From positions 160,266 to 224,265 of the forward strand of contig NSJX01000031.1 in the NCBI GenBank assembly GCA_002286715.1: 64,000 bases of DNA, written 5' to 3'. Shown piece by piece: positions 1 through 11,927 of the stretch (position 1 is its first letter; the number at the start of each line of letters is the position of its first letter). The position numbers and the translations under genes are program-made. This DNA is from Dentipellis sp. KUC8613. Lineage: Eukaryota; Basidiomycota; Agaricomycetes; Russulales; Hericiaceae. Below the pieces are notes generated by a model. It saw nothing but the letters and a program-made list of their open reading frames with translations. It ran no database searches and was not told where the DNA came from.

Positions 1-359
1 GCAGTGCCAATTAATGTGGTCTGCCATACATCTCTTGGACACTGACCACGAGTTCTACTACAGCCAGGTAAGTGCCGAACTTGACTGAAGATGCACGCGT
101 ATACCAGAATACTACATGCGGCGGGAGGATCCTGACCATCTCACTGCGTCATGTCTCAGCGCGATCGTGGCTGACCCGGATGTCCAGATCGTGCGCACGT
201 ATTGCATCGGTCTCAAACGTGCCGCTGGCGGCTGACTAGGTATTGTGGGGCCTTAAAATTATAAGTTCGGTGAGTGCGAATGCCCAACTTGATCCTCGCG
301 TTACCCATCACCTTCGCTTTCCGACTCCGTCGTACAAGAAACGAACGAAGTGATTGAGC

Positions 360-1925
360 ATGGCACCCGTCCATGCGCTAGACCGATACTACCTCGGTAT
401 CACCATATTGGTGACGATAGGCTACCAGCTGCTAGGGTTTGCGATAGCATGGACCTTACAGGTGGGATTGGCGTCATTGTCCATGTCATGGACATATCTT
501 GCTCACATCCAAATTTAGTTCGATAAAATCACAGACTTCACGGGAGGTTCGTCTTTCTTGCCCCGACTTCAGATAAACTCCGAACCTGACCGTCATGTAG
601 GATCAAATTTCTTCCTTCTAGGTAGCTCGTCTTTTCCTTGCACTATCAATCGTCGCTGACAGCTTCCAGCTATCCTCACGCTCCTCATCGGGAACACCTT
701 CTATGCCCGCAACATCGTCGCGAGCGTGTTGGTGATGGTTTGGGCAACTCGCTTGGCGGGCTTCCTTCTCTTCCGTGTTTTAAAGACGGGGAGCGACAAA
801 CGCTTTGATGATATCCGCTCGCATTTCTTCAAGTTTCTCGGTGAGCTCAAACTGTAACCATGCGCCTCTTTCCCTCCCGATGCTGACGATTTTTTCTAGG
901 ATTTTGGGTTGGTGCGTAGCTCGTCCTTCGTATTGCTTTTTATGTTTAACATGTATACATCACGCAGGCCAGATCGTCTGGGTAAGTCTTTCTCCACTCC
1001 TCCAAAAGCCTAAAAACTCATGCTAGGAATATTCACAAGGTATGGGTCGTATCACTCCCCGTCACGATCCTCAACTCGCCCGCTGTATCCGACCCACGCT
1101 ACGGCGGCTCGAATCCCAACTTCGGCACCTCTCGCGATATCGCCGGTATCGTACTTTGGGCACTCGGATGGGCCGTCGAGTCTGTTGCCGATGCACAGAA
1201 GGTACGCATATCGCCTGCGTCTCGTGCGACACATAGTCTGAGGTTTGTGCAGTTCTACTATAAGTCAACAAATCCTCCCAAGAACCGTCCGATCACCGTG
1301 AGCTTTTGCTGATAATTTTCTTGTCATACTGGATCTATTTAATACACTTTGTCAGTATGGCTTATGGGCATGGTCTCGTCACCCGCCTTATTTTGGAGAG
1401 TAAGCTCATCCATCTATCCTTAATTTATTATAGGTCTTAGTCTCATCGTGATTTTTCAGGATAATGTGCTGGTGGGGAATTTGGATCTTGACCATCTCGC
1501 CAAGCACCAACAGCTCGCTGCATGGCGGCGCCCAAGCAGCACAATATGGGGCTGTCGTCTCGCCGCTCTTCACCATGCTGTATGTCGCCCTTCCAAACTC
1601 ACAATCCTCGCACTATGATCTCAGTCATATACAATCACGCAGATTGCTCATGTTCGCCTCGGGCCTCCCCACCGCCGAGAAACCCCAAGCCCGCAAGTTC
1701 TACCTCATGAGTAACGGCGCCGACGTCGAAGACCAAGACAAAGCAGTATGGCCCGCGTACAAGGAATACCTCGCGTCCACGTCCATCTTGATTCCCATCC
1801 CGCCTGCTTTGTACCGCCCGCTCCCGACGTTCGTGAAGCGTACGATTTTGCTGGATTTTCCGTTTTATCAGTTTGATGAAGGGAGGGATGGGAAGTCGGC
1901 GCGAGAGGAGCAGGGTGTGCAGTGA
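360..1925 (+). CDS. DUF1295 / steroid 5-alpha-reductase-like membrane protein
   Basis: A multi-exon gene coding a DUF1295 family protein, an integral membrane family related to the C-terminal domain of steroid 5-alpha reductases; the substrate is not known. The start at 360 opens MAPVHALDRYY and a hydrophobic helix. Splicing through very short exons (near 520-552 and 601-621) gives a continuous frame through IGNTFYARN, then VWATRLAGFLLFRVLKTG, then GGSNPNFGTSRDIAGI. The family signature SRHPPYFGE followed by CWWGIW spans the intron at about 1400-1459. The C-terminus from about 1464 continues with a hydrophobic stretch, ILIPIPPALYRPLP and LLDFPFYQFDE, and stops at 1925. At least eight introns of 45-75 nt are implied. 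I am confident of the family; individual small-exon boundaries are inferred from frame and splice consensus. Confidence 0.85.
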
Positions 1926-3355
1926 GCTACAGGGATTGTGGGTGATATGTTAGAGGTTGGTTCAGAGTATGTGTCGGTTCATCTTGTCACGATACGGTTC
2001 ATGTGGTTCATATACATAGATCGCACCCTCGGACATTCCGAGCAGATGTAATACGGTTCCTTCTTGGACACATCTCTCGACCTTCATCGCTTCAGATCTC
2101 GCTGATACACTGCATCAACTCGTCCCAAGTAATGCCCGCTAATCATCACGACGCGCTCGTCAGCCCATGCCTCTGTTCGCAAACAGGAAAACGTACATGG
2201 TTCATCACGAGCTCTTGGCTTTTCTTTGCGCACATTGTCGCCCGAGCCCACTCTGCCTTCGCTCGCAATGCTTCGCGGGATATAATAAGGGCGATAGCGT
2301 TCGCTCCTCTTGCCCCAGCGCTCTGCAAGTCGGAGAATATATCCTCTCCGCCGTGGCGGCTCAGACGACGAACTCGACGTGTGTACTTGCGACATTTGGC
2401 AGTTGGTGTTTCGGTGGAGCCTGTGTGATTTGTCGTCAGAACCGCAGGGGATGAGCAGTACGGGGTACGTACTTAGTGTTGATATGTAGGGTCGAAGACG
2501 GCATGGCTTCGTTGCGCATATAGTCGCTTTTGTAGCGTTCGCAGGGAGCACATCTATGTCAGGAGCATGCGAAAGCGCTCTCAGGAAGCCTTGGACGAAG
2601 GCCGGGTGTCCTTGATGTGCGTACGGGAGATGCCATTGAGTTTTCGTTATTCGGATTCATCTTGAAGGACTTTGTATGCCGCAAGCGACGGGACGTTGGC
2701 CAACGCAGCGTGTACGTGAGTGTATGGTTCGTTAATCTATGCTTTCTTGAGGCATATAAGTGGGTTCTAGAGCGTGTGTCCTTGGGTTCTGCCATAATAT
2801 TTAGGTGCCTTGATATCGAAGTACGTGCAAGAAGTACAGACTCGGCATCGCCCATAATGACCGTTGATACGCATACCATGCGCCCTTTCGAATTGCCGTT
2901 GTAAGAACCTGTATCCCACAGGGATGGACCTGCTGGATTCCAGGTTGCGTTTCATAGGATGTCGTTCCCTGACCCGGGTAGACCGTCAGAAGTGACGCCA
3001 CCAACAACCGGAACTGTGCGGTACCAAGTATCGTTCAGGCCTAGCTGTTATGTCTCATGCCGTCACGCCATGAGTGATTCTCGTTGACGGGTGCATGGAT
3101 TCGACCATCCTTGCGTGGCTCCCTGGCGAGAATCGGTATGGTGATATGATTCCCGAACCTTCTAAAAATACAATTGAGGGTACGCATATACGAGCATGCG
3201 CACCGCTAGCACTAGTCTAAGCAAGCGCGATGAAAGGTCTGAGCATTCAAATGAATCGGTAACGCACAATCGAAGTACCTGAACGAATCTCCACCTCCTC
3301 AGTCCTCGGCGGGCCTCAAACTTGCAAAGCTCCTGGTACAATCCCCGCAGTCTGT
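1926..3355. other. intergenic, no supported gene
   Basis: Open frames of 60-155 codons occur on both strands here (for example 2003-2428 plus and 2084-2551 minus). They overlap one another, show no recognisable domain, no codon bias and no convincing splice partners. I see no RNA gene or repeat. It probably holds the 3' ends of the two convergent flanking genes. Confidence 0.5.
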
Positions 3356-3964
3356 TTATCGCCGAGATAACGGTTCCGAAGCGGTCAACAGATTCACCGC
3401 GACGACCGCATTCTCCTGATTCCGTGTATGCTGCGTGAACAAGGTCTTGATAGCCTCGGTCGTCTGCTGGACTAGCTGTTCCTCTGGTGGCCCTTGCATC
3501 GTGCCCATCTCGACGAGCGGCAAGGCACCGACGCCCGTCGTGCGGAGCACGTCCGACAGGTTTTGGAGCCCGAGTTTCAGGTTGGCCAGGTTCGCTACGA
3601 AACATAACTCAGATGCAATCAGTACATGGGAGATGACGTACCTGCCGTCTGAGAAGGGCTCGTGTTAGGCTGGTAGGCCCTCTCGCTTCAACACGTCGTT
3701 AGCTTTGGGACATCCGAGCATGAGAGCGACTGACATTCCATCCAGTGCGTCCCGCGCGAGTGAACGCACGTTCTCTATGTGCGATTGAACCAGCCTAATA
3801 TTGTCTCTGAACATGTCTGGGGAGTTGGGATCCTGCTCAGACAACGGCTGGACGCCGTATGTTTGTCCGGGGAACGTGTCTGGGTATGCCGCCGACATAG
3901 GATAGTACGACCCTTGCGGGGTCGATCCTCCCTGATAGTGCAAGGACTGAGTTGAGGATAACAT
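3356..3964 (-). CDS. small conserved-looking helical protein of unknown function
   Basis: Three exons join into one frame. Exon 1 starts at 3964 (MLSSTQSLHYQGG) and carries a Gln/Tyr/Pro/Ser-rich N-terminus, then a helical segment around FRDNIRLVQSHIENVRSLARDAL. A 49-nt intron with donor GTCAGT, a CTAAC branch site and an AAG acceptor lies near 3696-3744. A second intron with donor GTACGT ends near 3597. The last exon reads NLKLGLQNLSDVLRTTGVGALPL and ends with SEPLSRR at 3356. The product is about 165 residues, without a signal peptide or membrane segment, disordered at the N-terminus and helical afterwards. I do not recognise a named family. It faces away from the NLR gene that starts 1.15 kb to the right. 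Confidence 0.6.
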
Positions 3965-5114
3965 GTTTGTGATTGGGTTAAAGGAATGAGGATGCTGGGA
4001 AAGTCTAGCCAGTAGCCGAGGCGCGGTCAAGGCTCTTTGCACGTGTGGGTCCTTATTTTTCCTCTCTTCTCAGGCTCGCGCGTCGCTAGCGGTAGTGTTC
4101 TGAATCTCTGTCTTCGATTCCTCCGTCGTGCATGCTTCCGTGACCGCGGTTTATGACCCTACACTCACCATCACTGTGTCGTATGATGCGTCCAGGGCCG
4201 GTAAAGGCGACGGCACGAGACTGCTCGTTGACGAGCTGGCCGGTGTATAGCTTCCGTGCAATCTCCCTCCCTTCTGTCTATATTGGGTAATATGTGCTCC
4301 AGGGGGTAAACCCACCGGAGTGAATGGAGAGCTTCCTAGCTCTGTTACAGTAGTTTGAAGTATTCCCACAAATAGTATATAGTTATGGAACCGGAGATAA
4401 ACCCCAATAAACTTTGCAAAAGACAAAAGGTATGTGAGGGTATGTGCCAAGGCTTCCTGGGTTCAGGTGTTCAATAGAGAGTTTCTGAACAGTAGCATCA
4501 CCCCGTGTAGCTGCAGTTTCTGCCATAGTCCTTGGAGCATCGACACGGGGCGGCGAGCCGGCGAAAACACTCTTTGCCCATTCTGTGACTCACTGGCAAC
4601 GCAAGAGGCGTCAATTTATTCACACCGAGCCCTCCTGCAGATCGTATATATCTGGCTGCCTATACTTACCCGCAGTCAAAATTCAAAAAGTGATTGAGTG
4701 TGCAAGCGTGGACAACGACTGTCGCACGACGGCCTTCATCACAAAGAGCCATAAACTCCATGTTATGCATGGAGTGCACTAAACCTCGATGACCTCCGGT
4801 CAGAAACCCTCTAGTTTGAGTCGACGGACTGAGACAGCTCCAGCGTTAGCGGCGGCGGCAGCATGCAAGCAACGACGCTTTCGAGTCGCGTTTCCCACGG
4901 GGCGGCCATTTCTGTCTCACGGGGAGGCCATGTTCCCACGGCGGCGCAAACGGTTTTCGACGCCCTACCCCAATCTTAGGGGAGCAAGCTCCCCAACAAC
5001 TTAACGCCCGACTCTTACACGTGTGCCTTTCTTCCTCAGCTCCCAACGTCGCGACTTTACCATCCTCCAATCCATTAGACATCGTGCAGTGTCGACTCTA
5101 TCAAATCCTTTCCG
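3965..5114. other. divergent promoter region before the first NLR gene
   Basis: This 1.15 kb gap separates the minus-strand helical protein from the plus-strand NLR. A minus open frame at 4151-4450 (99 codons) has a Ser/Pro-rich end but no domain and is not called. Around 4889-4965 there is a degenerate triplication of a unit resembling TCCCACGGGGCGGCCA. The DNA is CpG-rich, in contrast to the body of the NLR gene that follows. Confidence 0.4.
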
Positions 5115-8100
5115 ATGGCTGACAATCCATTTGCAGAGATCTGGGGCGCCGCGATCAAGCGCTACGAGACAGATACGAAGAAGAGTCTCGCCGACGCGTC
5201 TCCCGATCTTGCGGGAGCCCTCACTGCCGACCGACTTCTAGAGGTCATCGACGACGAACATGGGAAATTCAAGAACTATCGGAGCCGCGGCGAGAAGGTG
5301 CGGAGTGCTATCAAGCCGGTGCTTGTTCTTGTCGAGCTCTTTTCGGACGTCGCTGGTGAAGGAGTCGCAAATGTACGTCTTCCGCGAAGCAGGGGCTCTA
5401 TGTGCAGGTAGTCCTGATCTGTCATCGTTGCAATAGGTATTCCAGCCAGGCAAGGCAGTCTTTGTGGCCGTGAAGTATCTTCTCAATGTATGTTCCGTGA
5501 TATGGTACATACGACTACATACTGATCTATACTCCATGCGATAGGCTGCACGCAATATCAGCTCTCGCTACGATGCCATTGTTGATATCTTCGTGCAAAC
5601 ACACAACTTCCTCAATCGGTTGTGCATCTATCTTGATGGCACAATTTCAGCTATTTTGCAAGAAAGGCTTGTGGAAATACTTGCTCATCTGCTTTTCTTG
5701 TTTGGTTTGGTGACTAAATATATCCAGAGAGGCAGACTGAGTATGTTGTTCACTGTTTATGTGTCAGTTGATTCATGATGGTGACAAAAGCTGACATGTA
5801 ATTCCAGAATTTTTTATCCAGAACATCATCAGCAAGAATGATGATATTCATGATGCTCTGCAAAGGTTGGACCATCTGACTAAACAGGAGATCTTGATTA
5901 TTCAGGCAGAGACACATCAAGTAGCCCAGAAAACTTACAAGACATTGGAGCAAGCTCAAGGTCAGATTTCTTTGTATACTACAATCTATCCATGCTAAAA
6001 TATGTATCATCTCAAGTGGATGAAGCACTTCAAAAATGCTTGAATTGGTTGTCAGCTCCTGATCCGTATGTCAACTACAATGCAGCACAAGAGAAGCTTT
6101 ATAACCCCAAGACTGGCCAATGGATTTTACAGAATACTCACTTCAATGCCTGGATGCAAGATAGCCATTCTTCATTTTGGCTTTATGGAAGGCGTAGGTG
6201 TAAATTATCCTGTGTATATATGTTACTGACTGGCAGATTTTGATCAGCTGGCACTGGAAAAAGTGTATTGTGGTAAGTGATATGCATTTTTTGGATAAAA
6301 TAACATCTTCACATCATGCTAGTTCTACTATCATCAAGAGTTTGTTACAAGACTGCAAGTCTAATAACTCTTCTTATGTGGCCTTTTTCTACTTTGACTT
6401 CAATGATCCAGCAAAACAGATTTTTCGGAGCTTGCTTGGATCTACCCTTGGGCAGCTTGCTTCTCAGAATCTGGAGGCTGCTTCTGTGTTGAAAAAACTT
6501 TATGCACATCATGATAGTGGCCACAAGCAGCCTAGCCTATCAAGTCTCCAGCTTGCTCTGAAAGAGATCTTGAAGCTCTTGGGCACTGTATACCTTGTTC
6601 TTGATGCTCTGGATGAATGCCTAGAAGATGAGAGGCACAGATACTTGTTTCCTTTCATGGAGGATCTCATGCTAGACAATTCATTTATGGTGCATCTTCT
6701 TGCTACTAGCAGAGATGAGGTTGATATTAGAGATTGCCTATTGACTCGGGTCTCTCATACTCTGGATCTGAGCTATAAATTGAATCACAATGATATTGCA
6801 TGGCACTTGTCTACAGTCCTTCATGAAGACAGATTCTTCAGTACCCTTCATAGTGATATCAAAACTGACATCCATAACACATTATTAGAAGGTGCAAATG
6901 GAATGTAAGTACTTCTATTTTCTTTTGACACAATATACTCTGACTATAAATATTAAACTTCAGGTTCCTTTGGGTTGATTGTCAGCTCAAAGAACTCAGG
7001 AAGTGTAAAACAACTGTTAACTTGAGAAGAGCTCTCAATCACTTGCCTAAATCACTAGAGGCAACTTATGACAGAATTCTGCAGAATGCAGCTGATGGGT
7101 ATTCAGATCAATTGCATTTTCTGTTACAATGGATTGCCTATTCTGCAAGGCCAATCACAGAGAATGAGCTAGAAACTGCATTCAATGTATATTTTGCTGA
7201 TGAACAATCTGGGGCTCATGAATCACTGCTTCTGCATTCTTCAGGCATCTTGCAAATATGTTTCAGTCTTGTCCATGTGTGGTATGGCAATATCAGGTTC
7301 TTACATTTCTCTGTCAAAGAGTATATTATTTCTGACAGAATCAAAATGGGGCTAATGGCAAATTATTATGTCAATGCAGAACTTGCAAATGCTGTCATAT
7401 CTGAATCTTGCCTAGTCTATCTGATGGACTATGCAGAACATCAAAGCACAAATTCAAATAAAAACAAAAGTCTGTATGCCTATGCTAAATGTTGTCTATC
7501 ACTTCATCTACATGATGCACATGTCACCAAAGAGAGTAGACTGCTGGGATATATTGCAAAGTTCTTTCAGTCAGAGCAATGCACTGAGATAGACTACAAT
7601 GGACTGCCTGTAAAGTTCAATTACTTGATTTGCTATCTTGTTCTCATCCATAGGTCGTCTATATTTGACCTATTGAAAGAAAGTCAAGCATTTGATAATG
7701 TCTCCTCACTTGAATTAGGCCAGGCTTTACTCTTGGCAATTGACAAGGGATATCAAGATATAGCCACATGGCTCATTGAGCAAGGTGCTGAGGTCAACAT
7801 TGAAGACAGTGTGACACCTCTCAAGAAAGCATGTAGCAAAAATTGGATATCAGTTGTACTCCTGCTGCTCAAAAGGGATGCCAATGTCAATGCTAATAAG
7901 GATTGCACTGGAACAGCACTGATGGAGGCTTGTTCTTTGGGTTATTTTGAGCTTGCACATCTTCTCATTGAACATGGAGCAGATGTCAATACTCAAGGCT
8001 ACAATGTTGGCACAGCTTTGGTAGCTGCATCTGCCGTTGGAAATCTGCCACTTGTACAACTTTTGGTGGAAAAAGGTGCAGATATTGATGCACACTTCAG

Positions 8101-9109
8101 TAGTTTTGCAACAGCACTTTCCACAGCATGTAGTCTTGGGAATGTATCAATTGTAAAGTTGCTGCTTGAGAAGGGGGCAGATGTCAATGTCCAATTTTTT
8201 GGCAATGGTACAGCACTGCAGAGTGCATGTAGAAGGGGAGATCTGTCAGTTGTACAGCTCCTCCTTGAACATGGAGCTGATGTCAATGCTAAATGTGATA
8301 TCTTTGGCCATCACAGAGCTCTTATGGCAGCATCATATCAAGGAGATCTATCCATTGTTCAGCTTTTAGTTGAAAAAGGTGCAGACATCAACTCTCAAGG
8401 TTCTTTATCTGAACCAGCATTCATGGTGGCATGTGATAGAGAACATCTATCAATCATACAATTTTTACTTGAGAGAGGTGCAGATGTCAACTGCAAATGT
8501 GGCAAATTTGGAACAGCACTCATCAGAGCATGCAATGCTGGCAATCTTTCTGTTGTTCAGCTTTTGATTGAAGAAGGGGCAGATGTCAATCTGAATGATG
8601 ATGGTTATGGAACACCACTGAGTGTAGCATGCAACAAAGAGCATATATCCATTGTGCAACTATTGCTTGAAAAAGGAGCAGATGTCAATGCTACATGCAT
8701 GAGATCAACAGCACTGATGACAGCATGCTTTAAAGGGAATCTACCACTCATCCAACTTTTATGTGAGAAAGGTGCAGACATCAATGCTCAACCCATCAGC
8801 ACCATTGGATCTGGCACAGCATTGACATCTGCATGTGTTGCAGGACATCTGTCAGTTGTACAATATCTAATTGACAAGGGTGCAGATGTCAATGCTAAGA
8901 TCCAAGAAGGTGAAGTGGCACTGACAAAAGCTTCTGCACAAGGACATGCATCAATTGTACAGCTCCTATTGGAAAATGGTGCTGATGTCAATGCACAAAA
9001 TACTTTTGGATATAAAACAGCTCTTGAGGCAGCATCTGCCCATCATGATCATGAGATTGTCAGACTTCTGCATGAATATGGTGCTGGAATGTCTAGCAAT
9101 GACAAGTAA
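5115..9109 (+). CDS. Goodbye-NACHT-ankyrin STAND NTPase (fungal NLR-like receptor), copy 1
   Basis: Fungal NLR-type signalling ATPase, presumably a cytosolic non-self or damage sensor. Eight exons (5115-5372, 5437-5487, 5545-5740, 5808-5960, 6017-6193, 6248-6272, 6323-6904, 6964-9109) sum to exactly 1196 codons including the stop, with every junction GT-AG. Residues 1 to about 168 form the fungal Goodbye N-terminal domain (starts MADNPFAEIW; AIKPVLVLVELFSDVAGEG). A helical linker follows. The P-loop GRPGTGKS, near residue 280, is carried by a 25-nt micro-exon. Walker B is LVLDALDECLE near residue 380. The post-NACHT region contains LEATYDRILQN, and about 13 ankyrin repeats of 33 residues with GADVN-type turns fill residues 733-1180. 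From about 5617 the DNA loses nearly all CpG although the frame is intact. The role as an immune-type sensor is inferred from family architecture. Confidence 0.93.
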
Positions 9110-10703
9110 TCTAGTACTGTAGGTGAGTATTTCCACATGGAAGACAAAGATATGAGACATACTGATGTTATCTTAGATTTGGTAGCTGGTTCTGATTCCA
9201 TGCACTTCAGATCTTGATGATTCAGTAGCCCAACATGTAGTAATAGTTTCACTGAGAATTGAAATGAAGATTACTCTGTTGTCCACAAGGTCTTGTTGAA
9301 CTGAGAAAGCCAACACAGAGGGCTAAGGTAGCTGTGAAGTGAGAAGACCCTGAGTTTATAGCACAGCTGTGGCAGGCTGCAGAACAAGGCACTGCTTTGA
9401 GGCAGTCGTGGTCGGAGACCGTACAAGTAGAGTTGATGCCTAGCGGAGAACAAATCACTGCTACTGTCGATACTTCGATGTACCATAAACAATGTTCAAG
9501 ATGTTTCATGGGATTGATGGTAAATAGCGATGAAGACAGATGCACATAGCCAATGCTAGCTGCATTCCAAGCAAGGCAGAAGTCGGTAACTCTAGTTGTG
9601 CTCAGAGGGAAAACTTTGATGAGGTCTCGGAACCACGCCGAAGCTCTGAAGACGCATATACACGGTTCAAGTCCTAGCCTCGTGTTCAGCCGCCGTTGCT
9701 GAGACCGTCGCCATGAGGGAGAGCCGTAGAGCGTAGATAAGCAAAAGAAGACCCTGGTTCGCTCGCACAACGTTGGCACTTGACGGGCGCACCGAGCTAG
9801 AGACACTCGGGACCAAACGCGAGGATGACGCTAGTTCGAGCGTGTGCGTGCCGAGCACCGTGAAGGTGTAGGCGTGGAGCGGGGCGGAAAAGGAAGACGA
9901 GGAAAAGACATGCATCGCACGCCTTCAAAGACAATTGTCGTCCTCGACATCCGTCAGACCTCGTAAGGCTGAGAGGGTGAGCGCGAATATAGCGGCAGCA
10001 AACACTGAGAGAAAGTGTCGGAGAACGTACGGAGGAAAGCACCGCGTCGTGGTACTTGCGGATTGCAGCGCATACAAGTCCAGGATGGGCCTGGAGAAGA
10101 ACGAACAGCCACTTGGATTGGTGCTTCCATGCAGCGTGGTCCAAGTTATGGACGAAGTCGGGCGATCGATGGTGAAGAATTTTGCGTACGGGAGCAAACG
10201 CGTTGCAAGCGGGCTACAACCATGTGTGCCAGGCAGACCTCAGAGAAGCCACGAAATCGAACAATAGGCAACATGCTCACCGACACAATGCAATCCTAGT
10301 CAATCTACCCCTTCTGGCGGATGAGCCGCGACAAGTCGATATCCCAAGAACCTAGCTGACAGCAGATTCGTGAGCGTTGAAAATGCCGGTCCCGCGAGAT
10401 GCATGTATGCGCTTCCTCAGGCATAGCAGTCCCGTTGAAGATGTTCAGACGCCATTCTCGAGCGTAGTGGGTGAGAAAGGAGTGTGGACGAGCATGCAGC
10501 AGCAGGGCATGGTGGTTGCCCGACAAGAACACAAGAGCCCGTGTCAATCCGAGTGGCGGCATACCTCAGCCGCCGCACCGTTCATACAGACCTCCACAAT
10601 GATACACACTAACCTACAACCTGTACATCCACATCTCCCTCCACACGTCGGCTCATCTATAATCTATCTCCCATCCCTCGGGATCTCAGCTCTAGTACGA
10701 GTA
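9110..10703. other. intergenic; CpG-poor tail then normal sequence, no supported gene
   Basis: The CpG-free composition of the NLR gene continues to about 9407 and then reverts abruptly to CpG-rich sequence, so roughly 300 bp of 3' flank share the altered composition. Open frames at 9249-9806 (minus, 185 codons), 9797-10144 (minus) and 9935-10267 (plus) overlap one another and show no domain. I do not call a gene. Confidence 0.5.
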
Positions 10704-11927
10704 CTAATACGCCTTGCCGGCCGCCAGCACCTCCTCCTTCGTCTTCCTGCCCTCCACGACGGACGCCACGACGGGCGTCGCCTGCGAGAAGTCGGAGAAG
10801 AGGATGTGCTTGATGCCCTCGCGCGTGCAGTACGCCGCGAGGTCGTTGTCGCCGCCGGGCTTCTGCTTCACGAAGAGCACGTCCGCGTGCCGCGCGGCGG
10901 ACATGTCTGCGGCCGATTCAACACTGAATGCGAGGTGGGGGGAAAGGGAGAAACATACCGGAGACGCCGTCGCCGAAGAAGAAGAGCGTGGGCGGGTCCG
11001 CGAGGCGGTTGTACGGCAGGATCGCCTGCGACTTGTCGTGGCCGAACCCACTGCGTAGTGCGCAACGGATAAACCATCATGAATCAGCACGGCTACATGC
11101 TGGTCCCATGTGGATGGAAGAGGAAGACGCACCTGCTGGGATGGCGGTACTTGATGCCCCACGAGCCGTCCGGGTTGACGTCCGCGTCGTTCGCGATGAT
11201 CTCGATGTCCTCCGTGCCGCCGAGCAGCTCCTCGAGGACGGCGCGGATGATCGGCTCCATGCCGCTGTGCCCCAGTCACAGTCAGATGCACGCAAAATGA
11301 GGGGAATATGTGGATGGCGCACCTTGAGACGATGATGATGGGGACGTCGTTCGCCTTGCAGTAGTCGTAGAACTCCTTGAACCCGGGGTCGAGCTTGATG
11401 TCTGCAGCGAGGTCAGCAGTGCGCGGCCATCCAGAGCAGAGAGCAGGGAGCATACTTTTACGCAAGATGGCCTTGCACTCCTCGAATTTGTGCCCGTTCG
11501 CGTTCACGCTCTCGAGCATCTTGCGGAACTCGTCGCTGCGAACCCGACCCAACCCAATCAGCATCCGCCCAACCACCGCCACGAGCGAAAATAAAGCGCA
11601 TATACGCACCGGAACGTCACCCTGCCCGACAGAATCTCCACATTGCCCTCGCGCCTCTTCACCGGGCCGAACCCGAGCTCATCAGTCATATCTGCGTGTC
11701 CCATCGTGCCTTTCAGCATACCCCGCGCGCACCACAAAACTAAGCAACTCACAATCGTTCGAATCGCGCGTCGTGATGGTGCCATCCCTGCGCGCGCGCG
11801 CTCAGTATCATCTGTCCAGGATCTATGATGGAGACGAGACGCACCAGTCCGAGAGCACGACGAACTTCTTGTCCTTGTGGATGGGCGGGTACGGCAGCGT
11901 GCTCTGGGGCGCGGCGTCTTCAGACAT
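10704..11927 (-). CDS. HAD-superfamily small-molecule phosphatase (PHOSPHO / Pyp1-like)
   Basis: Haloacid-dehalogenase hydrolase of the group that includes yeast YNL010W/Pyp1 (sugar-alcohol phosphatase) and PHOSPHO-type enzymes. It should be cytosolic, Mg-dependent and act on a small phosphate ester. Starting at 11927 (MSEDAAPQ), motif I is SDWDGTITTRDS with the nucleophile DxD. It is followed by ELGFGPVKRREGN, motif II at IIIVSSGME (split by an intron near 11330), GIKYRHPSS, and motif IV FFFGDGVSDMSAARHADV. The tail is TKEEVLAAGKAY with the stop at 10704. Six or seven short introns separate the exons. Length, about 250 residues, fits the family. It is the first of four same-strand metabolic genes. 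The specific substrate cannot be read from sequence. Confidence 0.85.

Noticed and set aside
5115..9109. Horizontal transfer as the explanation of the odd base composition
   Set aside because: The boundary cuts through a continuous domain, introns and paralogue structure are fungal, and the excess of TG/CA fits deamination better. Not fully excluded.
9668..9690. GTTCAAGTC resembling a tRNA B-box
   Set aside because: The flanking bases do not form a T-stem, and no A-box or acceptor stem was found.
9249..9806. 185-codon minus-strand frame after NLR copy 1
   Set aside because: It crosses the composition boundary at 9407 and shows no domain or splice partners.
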